Source: an uncultured Christensenella sp.
GTDB lineage: Bacteria > Bacillota > Clostridia > Christensenellales > UBA1750
Reading direction: 5' to 3'
DNA: 64,000 nucleotides
Assembly (NCBI GenBank): GCA_905193155.1
Contig: CAJJNQ010000006.1
Coordinates: forward strand, 19,031 to 83,030
This document shows, piece by piece, positions 49,654 to 58,184 of the stretch. Each line of letters opens with the position of its first letter. The stretch's first letter is position 1. The notes beneath the pieces are model-generated. The model searched no databases. It had not been told where the DNA came from and saw nothing but the letters and a program-made list of their open reading frames with translations. The translations under genes and the position numbers were made by a program.

Positions 49654-50553
49654 ATGAAATTCATAAAAAAAGCTGCCGCGCTGCTGCTGGCATTCCTGAT
49701 GCTGCTGATTCCGGCGACTGCGCTTGCCGACGAAACCAACGTCACGGACACGACAACCGCGGAAAGCTTCGTCTGCTACGGCGACGATCTGAACAGCGAA
49801 CAGTTTGAAAAGGTCATGAACCTGCTGGGCGCGGATCTTTCCAAGGATCAGCTGATTAAAGTCACCATCGACGACGAAAAGGCGCTGCTGGGCAGCATCA
49901 TTTCGGCGGACAAGATCGGCTCTCGTTCGCTTTCCTCCGCGCGCGTCACGCTCACGGGCGAAGGCACCGGCATCTCCGTCACCACGCAGAACATCAACTG
50001 GGTCACATCCTCGATGTATTCCTCCGCTCTGGCCACGGCAGGCGTGGACAACGCGCGCATCGTGGTCGCCGCCCCGGTCGAAGTCTCCGGCACAGCGGCG
50101 CTGGCAGGCATCCTGAAGGCCTATGAATCCGCCGCCTCCACCCAGCTTTCCGATGAGGCCAAGGCCGTTGCCGGGAGCGAGATGGTGCTCACCGGCGACC
50201 TTGCGGACATGATCGGTTCCGACGATGCGGTGGAGCTGCTGGCCATGGTCAAAAACGCCATTGCCGAATACCATCTGGACGATTATGATTCTCTGCGTCC
50301 CTATGTGGAGCAGGGCGCAAAGCAGCTTGGCGTGCAGCTGACCGAGGATCAGATCGACCAGATCACCAAGCTCGGCGTGCAGATCGCCAAACTCGACCTT
50401 GACCCCGAAAAACTGGCCGGTCAGCTCAACGGTTTGGTGGATAATATTCAGAAAATCCAGAAAGTTCAGCAGTCCGCCGGCAGTATCTTCACCAACATCA
50501 AGACCGCCGTGCAGGGTTTCTTCAACTGGATCGGCAGTTGGTTTAAGCGCTAA
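49654..50553 (+). CDS. Secreted DUF1002 (YpuA-like) protein
   Basis: A 299-residue exported protein with a signal peptide (1-25, ending ALA). The mature part matches DUF1002: ESFVCYGDDLNSEQFEKVMN, DKIGSRSLSSARVTL, GVDNARIVVAAPVEVSGTAAL and AIAEYHLDDYDSLRPYVEQG are the family's conserved segments. Function is unknown; the protein is probably loosely held at the cell surface. ATG 49654 follows AAGGAGGG by 8 nt. A TATAAT at 49601-49606 suggests a promoter, with a poor -35. Confidence 0.88.
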   Translation: MKFIKKAAALLLAFLMLLIPATALADETNVTDTTTAESFVCYGDDLNSEQFEKVMNLLGADLSKDQLIKVTIDDEKALLGSIISADKIGSRSLSSARVTLTGEGTGISVTTQNINWVTSSMYSSALATAGVDNARIVVAAPVEVSGTAALAGILKAYESAASTQLSDEAKAVAGSEMVLTGDLADMIGSDDAVELLAMVKNAIAEYHLDDYDSLRPYVEQGAKQLGVQLTEDQIDQITKLGVQIAKLDLDPEKLAGQLNGLVDNIQKIQKVQQSAGSIFTNIKTAVQGFFNWIGSWFKR

Positions 50554-50566
50554 AATAAATTCTTTC

Positions 50567-50604
50567 TCCACCTGCAGAAGCTCTTTCTGCGGGTGGACTT
50601 TTTT
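50567..50604 (+). terminator. Terminator of the DUF1002 gene
   Basis: TCCACCTGCAGAA pairs with TTCTGCGGGTGGA (one G-U), then a six-T tail. Confidence 0.88.
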
Positions 50605-50625
50605 ATGTGCAGTCAAAGTTCTCTC

Positions 50626-50654
50626 TTGACTTTGGGAGGATTTTCCCGCATACT
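50626..50654 (+). promoter_or_regulatory. Promoter of the TetR regulator gene
   Basis: TTGACT (50626-50631) and CATACT (50649-50654), 17 bp apart. AGTCAA (50611-50616) forms an inverted repeat with TTGACT at the -35, and TGACTTTG recurs near 50660; these could be operator parts. Confidence 0.55.
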
Positions 50655-50717
50655 GTCAGTGACTTTGAACGCGGAGCATCCGCTCCTCCTTTTTCACAGG
50701 AAACGGAGGTCTTTTTC

Positions 50718-51251
50718 ATGCCCGATTCATCCATCACCAAAAAAGCGCTGGCCGCCGCCATCAAGGAACTGATGGCCGAACGCCCCTTGAACAAGATCAG
50801 CGTAGGCGATATCTGCGAGCAGTGCAGCATGAACCGAAAAAGCTTTTATTATCATTTCAAGGATAAATACGATCTGGTCAACTGGGTGTTCTACACAGAG
50901 TTTGTCGAACAGCTGATGCAGGAGGGCATGGAAAGCCCGTGGGGCTTTCTGCAAAGCATCTGCACCTATTTCTACGACAACCGCGCCTTTTATGTCAATG
51001 CGCTGGAGCAGACGGGGCAGAATAGCTTTTCCGAATACTTTGCCGAGGTCATGCGTCCGATTCTGCAAATCCACTACACCGATCTGTTGGACGAGGACGA
51101 TGATGCGCACGATTTTTACGCCACGTTCTACACCGATGCTTTTCTGACCGCCATCAAGCGCTGGCTGCGCGAGGATTCCATGCCGCCGGAGCGCTTCGTC
51201 CGCCTTGTACACAATGCGACCGATCTGCCGTGCCGCAGGCAGCAGGCCTAA
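50718..51251 (+). CDS. TetR-family transcriptional regulator
   Basis: A 177-residue TetR regulator. The helix-turn-helix is at residues 8-50 (LNKISVGDICEQCSMNRKSF, then YYHFKDKYDLVNWVF). The C-terminal part resembles the DhaS-like TetR_C_8 type (FYVNALEQTGQNSFSEYF). CGGAGG lies about 9 nt before ATG. It stands alone between two terminators, so any target other than itself must lie outside the window. Confidence 0.9.
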   Translation: MPDSSITKKALAAAIKELMAERPLNKISVGDICEQCSMNRKSFYYHFKDKYDLVNWVFYTEFVEQLMQEGMESPWGFLQSICTYFYDNRAFYVNALEQTGQNSFSEYFAEVMRPILQIHYTDLLDEDDDAHDFYATFYTDAFLTAIKRWLREDSMPPERFVRLVHNATDLPCRRQQA

Positions 51252-51270
51252 AGTGCCTTTCCGGACGTCA

Positions 51271-51309
51271 AAAACCCACCTGCCGAAGTCCTTTCGGCAG
51301 GTGGGTTTT
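51271..51309. terminator. Bidirectional terminator between tetR-type gene and ftsH
   Basis: AAAACCCACCTGCCGAA pairs with TTCGGCAGGTGGGTTTT, T runs on both strands. Confidence 0.9.
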
Positions 51310-51320
51310 GCTCTGTTGTT

Positions 51321-53168
51321 TTAGTTTTCCAGCTGCGCAACGGGGCGCTCCAGAATGGTCATGAATTCTTCGCCCGTGATGGTTTCCTTTTCGTAGAGGT
51401 ACTTGGCCAGCTCGTGCAGCTTGGGCATATGTGCGGAGAGCAACTCCGTCGCCTTCTTATACTGCGCACCGACCAGCTCGATCACTTTGCGGTCGAGCAT
51501 GGCGGAGGTTTCCGGCGAACAGGTCAGCGAGGTATCGCCGCCCAGATAGATATTGTTCTGGGTTTGCAGCGCCACCATGCCGATCTCGTCGCTCATGCCG
51601 TAGGTCGCCAGCATCGCGCGGGCCAGACGGGTAGCCTGCTCGATATCGTTGGACGCACCGGTGGTGATGGAATGGAACACCAGATCCTCCGCCACACGGC
51701 CGCCGGTCAGGGTTGCAATCTTGTTTTCGATCTCTTCCTTGCTCATCAGGTTGCGCTCACCCTCTTCCACCTGCATGGTGTAGCCCAGCGCGCCCGAAGT
51801 GCGGGGAATGATGGTGATCTTATGCACCGGCGCGGAATGGGTTTGCAGCGCCGCGACCAGCGCATGACCGGTTTCGTGATAGGCCACGATGAGCTTTTCC
51901 TTGTCGGAGAGAATATCGTTCTTTTTCTGGTAGCCTGCGATGACAACCTCAACGCTCTCTTCCAGATCGCTCTGGATCACCATATTGCGTCCCTGTCGTA
52001 CCGCGCGCAGCGCCGCCTCATTGACGATGTTGGCCAATTCCGCGCCGGAAGCACCCGCCGCCGCACGCGCCACCGCACCGAAATCGAGATTGGGATCGTG
52101 CTTGATCTTCTTGGCATGCACGCGCAGGATGTCCTCGCGTCCTTTAAGGTCGGGCAGTTCCACGGGCACGCGGCGGTCAAAGCGGCCGGGACGCAGCAGT
52201 GCCGGGTCGAGGGATTCGGGACGGTTGGTCGCCGCCAGAATGATGACGCCCTTGGTGCCGTCGAAGCCGTCCATCTCGGTCAGCAACTGGTTCAACGTCT
52301 GCTCGCGCTCATCGTTGCCGCCGATGCTGTTCGCACCGTCGCGCTTTTTGCCGATGGTATCAATTTCGTCGATGAACACGATGCAGGGCGCTTTTTCGTT
52401 GGCCTGCGCGAACAGATCGCGCACCTTGGCCGCACCCATGCCGACGAACATCTCCACAAATTCAGATCCGGAAATCGAGAAGAACGGCACGTTCGCCTCG
52501 CCCGCAACCGCCTTGGCCAGCAGCGTTTTACCGGTGCCGGGAGGGCCGACGAGCAGCGCGCCCTTGGGCATCTTGGCGCCGATCTCGGTATACTTCTTGG
52601 GGTTATGCAGGAAATCGACGATCTCGGTCAGGATCTCCTTGGCCTCGTCTTCGCCCGCAACATCCGCAAACTTGATACCGGTGGTCGAAGGAACATAAAC
52701 CTTGGCGTTGCTCTTGCCGAAGGTCATTGCCGGGCCGCCCATGCCGCCGGTCCCCATCTTCTTGGTCATCATGCGCATCAGCAGCTGGCCGATCACAGCA
52801 AAGACCACGATGGGCAGAATCCACGTCACCAAAAAGGAGATGAGCGGCGACGCCTGCTCCACGATCACCTGCCCGTAGGTCACGCCGGCGCTTTCCAGGC
52901 GATCCACCAACTCGGGATCGTCCATGCGCCCGGTCTTGTAGATGGTCGGGCGTTCCGCATTGTCGATGAATGTGATTTGATCCTCGTCTACCTCTACCTG
53001 CTTGACCTTGCCGTCACGCACCATTTGCAGGAACGTGGAATAGTCCACCTGCTGCACTGCGCGGTTCAGCATTGCAGGATAGAGCAGCGTGTTGAAGATC
53101 AGCAGCACCAGCAAAGTGATGATGCAATAGAAAATCAACGTTTTTTTGGGAGTCTTGACTTCTTTCAA
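51321..53168 (-). CDS. ftsH: ATP-dependent zinc metalloprotease FtsH
   Basis: A 615-residue membrane AAA+ protease that degrades misfolded and regulatory membrane proteins. Two membrane helices (about 10-30 and 110-130) flank an extracytoplasmic domain. Walker A GPPGTGKT is at 208-215, Walker B VFIDEID follows, and the zinc site HETGH begins at His431, with a third ligand Asp later. The proper start is TTG 53168, with AAGGAGG 9-10 nt upstream; the longer frame has no ribosome site and overlaps the preceding gene. That gene ends 22 nt upstream on the same strand, so the two are probably cotranscribed. Confidence 0.94.
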   Translation of the reverse strand: MKEVKTPKKTLIFYCIITLLVLLIFNTLLYPAMLNRAVQQVDYSTFLQMVRDGKVKQVEVDEDQITFIDNAERPTIYKTGRMDDPELVDRLESAGVTYGQVIVEQASPLISFLVTWILPIVVFAVIGQLLMRMMTKKMGTGGMGGPAMTFGKSNAKVYVPSTTGIKFADVAGEDEAKEILTEIVDFLHNPKKYTEIGAKMPKGALLVGPPGTGKTLLAKAVAGEANVPFFSISGSEFVEMFVGMGAAKVRDLFAQANEKAPCIVFIDEIDTIGKKRDGANSIGGNDEREQTLNQLLTEMDGFDGTKGVIILAATNRPESLDPALLRPGRFDRRVPVELPDLKGREDILRVHAKKIKHDPNLDFGAVARAAAGASGAELANIVNEAALRAVRQGRNMVIQSDLEESVEVVIAGYQKKNDILSDKEKLIVAYHETGHALVAALQTHSAPVHKITIIPRTSGALGYTMQVEEGERNLMSKEEIENKIATLTGGRVAEDLVFHSITTGASNDIEQATRLARAMLATYGMSDEIGMVALQTQNNIYLGGDTSLTCSPETSAMLDRKVIELVGAQYKKATELLSAHMPKLHELAKYLYEKETITGEEFMTILERPVAQLEN

Positions 53169-53190
53169 AAAAAGATTCCTCCTTACACTT

Positions 53191-54222
53191 TTACTTCTTT
53201 TCGCCTTCCGGCTGTTGGGCGGCATCGTAGGTCACACGCGGCATTGTACACATCAAAATGTCTTCCAGGGAAATGTTCGACACACTGAAATGCGGATTCC
53301 TGCCTTTTTCCGTGAAAATCGTGCCGTCGGAGCAAATGCCCAGCAGACAGGATTCCACCGAGATCACGCAGTCGATCTCCGCAATGGCCGTATAAAAATC
53401 CGCCAGCAGCGCGGGCGTATTCTTCTGCTCCCGGCGCGCGCGGTAACAATCGCTCACCTGGGCGCGCACTTCTTGCTCACAAGCTTCATCCGGCACCGCC
53501 AGCACCAGCGGCGCGCCCATGCCGCCCGCAAGGTTTTCGATCTCGCCCGCCAGCACACGCTGCGCGTTTCCGCCGTCATAGCGCATCCACAGGCCGAACA
53601 GCGCCTGCTTTTGCAGCAGCTCCTTTGCGCTCTCCGTCGTGCCGCCGTCCTGCACCGGCAGGAAGGTCATCACATTGGGCGCGTTTTCAATGTTGACGCG
53701 CGGCAGCTTGGCATCCGGCAACAGCAGAAAAACAGCGCAGTCCGGATGCGTATGGAACACGGAGCACAGCGTCTCGGTCTGCTCCTCGTCCCCGGCGAAC
53801 ACAAAATAGGCATAAATCCCCATCTTTTCGCCCTGCGTCATGACCTCGCCCACGTCGAAGCCCATGCCCTGTCTCAAATCCAACACCAGGCACCACGGCA
53901 CATTGTAGCCGTGTTCGGCCTCGTGATTGCGGATGATCTGCGCGCCGTGCGTCCAGCTGTTGTATCCCAAATCCACGCCGAGCTGTTCGAGGTTTTCCGG
54001 TTTGACATTCGCCGCCAGATCGGTCACGATCGAATAATAAGCGCTGGATGGGTTGCTCAGCTCTTTCTGCATCACTTCCAATATTTTTCGCTGAAAGCGC
54101 CCGTGTGAGAAATGCAGCGCCAGATCCACCATTTTGCGTATGCCGCGCTTGGGGTCCTGCCGAATCTCTCGAATGCTCTTCTGCACGGCGGAGCGGATGA
54201 TGGCCCGCCTCAGCTCGTTCAT
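53191..54222 (-). CDS. Radical SAM-like protein lacking the CxxxCxxC cluster motif
   Basis: A 343-residue protein without an obvious function. Around residue 85-150 it reads VDLGYNSWTHGAQIIRNHEA then NVPWCLVLDL, and soon after VGEVMTQGEKMGIYAYFVFA and GDEE. Clostridial radical SAM proteins have the same order (VPWAILMDPTSACN, cysteine motif, then QGKELGTYMYIYTGGEP). Here the stretch holding the three cluster cysteines is gone. The C-terminal ~120 residues also keep the general layout (CLLGICSDGTIFTEKGRNPH). I infer a degenerate, non-catalytic homologue. It lies directly upstream of ftsH. ATG 54222 is favoured by homology; GAGAGGAG is 16 nt away, and an in-frame TTG closer to it is possible. 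Confidence 0.65.
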   Translation of the reverse strand: MNELRRAIIRSAVQKSIREIRQDPKRGIRKMVDLALHFSHGRFQRKILEVMQKELSNPSSAYYSIVTDLAANVKPENLEQLGVDLGYNSWTHGAQIIRNHEAEHGYNVPWCLVLDLRQGMGFDVGEVMTQGEKMGIYAYFVFAGDEEQTETLCSVFHTHPDCAVFLLLPDAKLPRVNIENAPNVMTFLPVQDGGTTESAKELLQKQALFGLWMRYDGGNAQRVLAGEIENLAGGMGAPLVLAVPDEACEQEVRAQVSDCYRARREQKNTPALLADFYTAIAEIDCVISVESCLLGICSDGTIFTEKGRNPHFSVSNISLEDILMCTMPRVTYDAAQQPEGEKK

Positions 54223-54287
54223 TTCCAAGATTTCGTTTCTCCTCTCCGTCCCGAATGAAGAATTGCGCATCTTGCGCTTCCTTACAA

Positions 54288-54315
54288 AGGATACCCGACC
54301 TTGCCGTGCTTTCAA
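54288..54315 (-). promoter_or_regulatory. Candidate promoter of the radical SAM-like/ftsH unit
   Basis: TTGAAA (54315-54310) and TATCCT (54293-54288), 16 bp apart on the minus strand. Confidence 0.45.
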
Positions 54316-54387
54316 ACGGACAGTTTTGTAAAAGTGTCCCAAAAAGTAACAGTTTGCGCCGGATGCGCAACTTTTTCTCATTCGTAT

Positions 54388-54409
54388 TTTTTTGTCCGGA
54401 GACAAAAAA
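54388..54409. repeat. Inverted repeat upstream of the Ca-type ATPase gene
   Basis: TTTTTTGTC-CGGA-GACAAAAAA, a perfect 9-bp dyad 54 nt before the ATPase start. It could be an operator, or a U-tailed hairpin on either strand. Confidence 0.6.
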
Positions 54410-54462
54410 CGTTTTACAGGATAAAATAAACCCAACAAATCAAAAAGGAGTGTGTATCGCAC

Positions 54463-57075
54463 TTGACACCGAAGGATGAATCCCTTTCCGACCTGATGAA
54501 AAAGCTGGGGGCCGATTCCGCATCCGGCCTTTCCTCTGCCGAAGCCGAAAAGCGCTTGACCGAACACGGCGAAAACCGCCTGCGCGAGCGCAAAAAGAAA
54601 ACCAATCTCCAGCGCTTTGCCGAACAGTTCAAGGACGTGATGATCCTGATCCTGCTGGGCGCGGCGGCAATCTCGTTCGTCGTGGCGCTGACCTCGCACG
54701 AGCCTTCCGAGTTTTTTGAACCACTGCTCATCGTGGGCATCGTCATCGCCAACGCCATCATGGGCGTGATGCAGGAGAGCAAGGCCGAAAAAGCGCTGGA
54801 CGCGCTCAAATCGCTCTCTGCGCCCCACGCCCGCGTCATCCGCAGCGGCAAGGAGCAAACCATTGAGGCCGCCAAGCTCGTCCCCGGAGACATCATTCTA
54901 GTAGAGGCAGGCGATTTCGTGCCTGCCGATGCGCGTTTGATCGAAAGTGCTTCTCTTAAAAGCGAAGAATCCGCGCTGACCGGCGAATCGGTTCCCGCCG
55001 AAAAGGACGCAAACGCCGAGGTCGCCGCAGACGCCGCGCTGGGTGACCGCAAGAATCGCATTTATTCCGGCTGCTCGATCACCTACGGCCGCGGCCGTGC
55101 CGTCGTTACTGCTACCGGTATGGACACCGAAATGGGCAAAATCGCCAACCTCCTGGAAAACGGCGAGGAAACGCAGACGCCCTTGCAGCATCGTCTGGCT
55201 GCGATGGGCAAATATCTGGGCATTGCGGCGCTGGCGGCCTGTGCGGTCATCTTCGTGCTCGGCCTGGTGGACGGCATCCCGGTGATGGAAATCTTTATGA
55301 CAGCGGTTTCACTGGCGGTTTCCGCCATCCCGGAGGGCTTGCCCGCCATCGTCACCATCGTGCTTTCTCTGGGCGTGCAGCGCATGGTCAAGCGCAACGC
55401 CATTATCCGCCGCCTCCCCGCGGTGGAAACCCTCGGCTCCGCCTCCGTCATCTGCTCGGATAAGACCGGCACCCTGACCCAGAACCGCATGACGCTGACG
55501 CAGGTCTGGATGGACGGCGCTTCTGCTCCCGTGGACATCACGGGCAGGGAGGATGCCGCTGCCTGCGCGCTTCTGCGTACCGCTTCTCTCTGCTGCGACG
55601 GTTCTGTCGAAGTTACGCCCGAAGGCGAAAAGCTGCTGGGCGACCCCACCGAAACGGCAATTCTCGTCGCCGCGCGCAAAAACGGCATGGAGAAAAAAGC
55701 GCTGAACGACGAATTCCCGCGCCTTGCGGAGCTGCCCTTTGACTCCGACCGCAAGCTGATGACCACGGTCAACCGCGTAGACGGCCAGAACCTCGTCATC
55801 GTCAAAGGCGCGTTCGATGTGCTGAGCAGCCGCGTGATTGCCGGCGACCTTGAAACGGCGCGCCGCGTTAACGACGAAATGAGTTCCCGCGCGCTGCGTG
55901 TGCTGGCGGTCGCCACCAAGGTGATCGACGAAATCCCCGCTGAACCCACTTCTGAAAATCTCGAAAGCGGCCTTCAGCTGATCGGTCTGGTCGGCATGAT
56001 CGACCCGCCCCGCCCCGAAGCGCGCGAAGCCGTCAAGGAATGCCGCCGCGCGGGCATCAAGCCCGTGATGATCACCGGCGACCACGTCGTCACCGCCAGC
56101 GCGATTGCAAAGGATCTGGGCATACTGACCGAAAGCGATCAGGCCGTCACCGGCGCGGAGCTGGCGCAGATGACCGATACCGAGTTGGATTCCCGCGTGC
56201 GTTCCATCGCAGTTTACGCCCGCGTCTCGCCGGAAGATAAGATCCGCATCGTGCGCGCCTGGCAGCGGCAGGGCGAGGTTGTCGCCATGACGGGAGACGG
56301 TGTAAACGATGCGCCCGCGCTGAAGGCCGCCGATATCGGCTGCGCGATGGGCGTGACCGGCACGGACGTGGCCAAGGGCGCGGCGGACATGACGCTGACG
56401 GACGATAACTTCGCCACCATCGTCGAAGCCGTGCGCGAGGGCCGCGGCATCTATGACAACATCAAAAAGGCTGTGGGCTTCCTGCTGGGCACCAACATCG
56501 GCGAACTGCTGACGGTGTTCCTGGCGATGATCTTCTGGCGGCAGACTCCGCTGCTGTCGATGCAGCTGCTGTGGATCAACCTGGTGACGGACTCGCTGCC
56601 CGCCATTGCCATCGGCGTGGAAGCGGTCGATCCCAACGTGATGGACCGCAAGCCCAAGAAGCGCAGCGAAAGCATCTTTGCCGGCGGCCTGGGGCTGCGC
56701 ATCGCGCTGCAAGGCCTCCTGTTCTCCGTCGTGACGCTCTTCTCGTTCTGGCTGGGCCAGAAAGTCACCGGTACGCTTGCCGGCGGACAGACGCTGGCCT
56801 TCATGGTGCTGGCGCTTTCGCAGGTGTTCCATGCGTTCAATATGCGCTCCAATCGCAGTCTGTTCAAGGTCGGCATATTCACGAACCGCCGCATGAATCA
56901 GGCCGCGCTGATCAGCCTGTCGCTGATGGCACTGGTGCTGTTCGTGCCGCCGGTGCGCATGGTGTTCGAGCTGGCCGCATTGCCCGGATGGCTGTATCTG
57001 GTCGGCCTCGGACTGTCGCTGCTGTCCGTGCCGATTCTGGAATTCACCAAGGCCATGGGCTGGCATCACGATTAA
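54463..57075 (+). CDS. P-type calcium-transporting ATPase (PMCA/SERCA-like)
   Basis: An 870-residue P2-type cation pump. The order is an N-terminal cation ATPase domain, membrane helices, actuator domain (TGES near residue 175), PEGLPAIV in helix M4, and the phosphorylation site DKTGTLTQNR with Asp333. The nucleotide domain has KGAFD, and MTGDGVNDAPALKAADIG follows in the hinge. NLVTDSLPAIAIGVE in the C-terminal helices is typical. PEGL plus these residues suits Ca2+, though related pumps move Na+ or Mn2+. The start appears to be TTG 54463, 12 nt after AAAAAGGAG; no closer in-frame start exists, the next being ATG at codon 12. Confidence 0.93.
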   Translation: MTPKDESLSDLMKKLGADSASGLSSAEAEKRLTEHGENRLRERKKKTNLQRFAEQFKDVMILILLGAAAISFVVALTSHEPSEFFEPLLIVGIVIANAIMGVMQESKAEKALDALKSLSAPHARVIRSGKEQTIEAAKLVPGDIILVEAGDFVPADARLIESASLKSEESALTGESVPAEKDANAEVAADAALGDRKNRIYSGCSITYGRGRAVVTATGMDTEMGKIANLLENGEETQTPLQHRLAAMGKYLGIAALAACAVIFVLGLVDGIPVMEIFMTAVSLAVSAIPEGLPAIVTIVLSLGVQRMVKRNAIIRRLPAVETLGSASVICSDKTGTLTQNRMTLTQVWMDGASAPVDITGREDAAACALLRTASLCCDGSVEVTPEGEKLLGDPTETAILVAARKNGMEKKALNDEFPRLAELPFDSDRKLMTTVNRVDGQNLVIVKGAFDVLSSRVIAGDLETARRVNDEMSSRALRVLAVATKVIDEIPAEPTSENLESGLQLIGLVGMIDPPRPEAREAVKECRRAGIKPVMITGDHVVTASAIAKDLGILTESDQAVTGAELAQMTDTELDSRVRSIAVYARVSPEDKIRIVRAWQRQGEVVAMTGDGVNDAPALKAADIGCAMGVTGTDVAKGAADMTLTDDNFATIVEAVREGRGIYDNIKKAVGFLLGTNIGELLTVFLAMIFWRQTPLLSMQLLWINLVTDSLPAIAIGVEAVDPNVMDRKPKKRSESIFAGGLGLRIALQGLLFSVVTLFSFWLGQKVTGTLAGGQTLAFMVLALSQVFHAFNMRSNRSLFKVGIFTNRRMNQAALISLSLMALVLFVPPVRMVFELAALPGWLYLVGLGLSLLSVPILEFTKAMGWHHD

Positions 57076-57082
57076 CTTAACA

Positions 57083-57115
57083 AGAAAGGGATGGAACCGC
57101 TCCATCCCTTTCTTT
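57083..57115 (+). terminator. Terminator of the P-type ATPase gene
   Basis: AAGAAAGGGATGGA pairs with TCCATCCCTTTCTT, a perfect stem with T-rich tail. Confidence 0.88.
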
Positions 57116-57163
57116 ATGTTTGAACCGATGCTTCCCCTCATTCTTTCCCGATTTGCGCAAGCA

Positions 57164-57192
57164 TTGCTGCCCACCGGGCGTTCTGTTATACT
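57164..57192 (+). promoter_or_regulatory. Promoter of the nitrilase-family gene
   Basis: TTGCTG (57164-57169) and TATACT (57187-57192), 17 bp apart. Confidence 0.65.
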
Positions 57193-57239
57193 GAAAGAGC
57201 AGAAAAATCCTACTGATGAAAAGAAAGGTGGGATTCAAA

Positions 57240-58118
57240 ATGAATCTTTTGAAACTAGCGCTGCTGCAAATTGCGCCGGGAGACTCCTTTGAGGAAAATC
57301 TGCAAAAGGGTCTTGCTGTCTGCCGTGAAGCAAAGGCAAAGGGCGCGGATATCGCGCTGTTTCCGGAGATGTGGAGCAACGGCTATCGGCTGCATGACCG
57401 TCCGGTGGCGCAGTGGCAGTCGGAAGCCATTCCCGTGGACGGCGCGTTTGTTTCCGCCTTTTCCGATTTAGCGAAGGAATTGGGCATGGCGATCTGCATC
57501 ACGCTTCTGGAGCAATTCGCTCCCGCGCCGCGCAACACTGCCGTGCTGATCGACCGCTTCGGTAAGGTGCAGTCGATCTATGCCAAAGTACACACCTGTG
57601 ATTTTGATGTGGAGCGGAACCTGACGCCGGGCGACGGCTTTAATGCAGTCGATCTGCCGACCGCCTGCGGCCCCGTCAGGGTCGGCATGATGATCTGCTA
57701 TGACCGCGAATTCCCGGAAAGCGCGCGCCTGCTGATGCTGCAGGGCGCAGAATTGATCCTCGTGCCCAACGCCTGCCCGATGGAGATCAACCGTCTCTCC
57801 CAGCTGCGCGGCCGGGCTTTTGAAAACATGCTGGCGGTTGCGACCTGCAACTATCCCGCAGGCGTACCGGACTGCAACGGCGGATCCAGCGTTTTCGACG
57901 GCGTGGTCTATATGCCGGAATTGGATCATTCGCGGGATACCTGCCTGCTTCAGGCGGACAAAAAGGAAGGCGTCTATCTAGCCGAACTGGATCTCGATCA
58001 GCTGCGCGCCTACCGGCAGCGCGAGGTGCACGGCAACGCCTATAGCCGCCCAAAGCTCTACAATGCGCTGATCAGGGAAGAGGTTCAGCCGCCCTTCATC
58101 CGAGCCAACCGGCACTAA
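57240..58118 (+). CDS. Carbon-nitrogen hydrolase (nitrilase superfamily)
   Basis: A 292-residue amidase-fold enzyme. The catalytic triad is Glu in LFPEMWSNG near residue 41, Lys in IYAKVHTCDF near 115, and Cys in MMICYDREFPESAR near 154. The subgroup hydrolyses amides such as N-carbamoyl amines or omega-amides; the substrate is not predictable. ATG 57240 follows AAAGGTGG by 7 nt. It is a single gene between two terminators. Confidence 0.9.
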   Translation: MNLLKLALLQIAPGDSFEENLQKGLAVCREAKAKGADIALFPEMWSNGYRLHDRPVAQWQSEAIPVDGAFVSAFSDLAKELGMAICITLLEQFAPAPRNTAVLIDRFGKVQSIYAKVHTCDFDVERNLTPGDGFNAVDLPTACGPVRVGMMICYDREFPESARLLMLQGAELILVPNACPMEINRLSQLRGRAFENMLAVATCNYPAGVPDCNGGSSVFDGVVYMPELDHSRDTCLLQADKKEGVYLAELDLDQLRAYRQREVHGNAYSRPKLYNALIREEVQPPFIRANRH

Positions 58119-58133
58119 GCCATAAGTATAAAG

Positions 58134-58169
58134 AAAGGAAGCGTCCTTTGCAGGGACGCTTCCTTTTTT
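58134..58169. terminator. Bidirectional terminator between nitrilase and MATE genes
   Basis: AAAGGAAGCGTCC pairs with GGACGCTTCCTTT; T runs on both strands. Confidence 0.9.
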
Positions 58170-58184
58170 CGTTTTGATTCTCTT

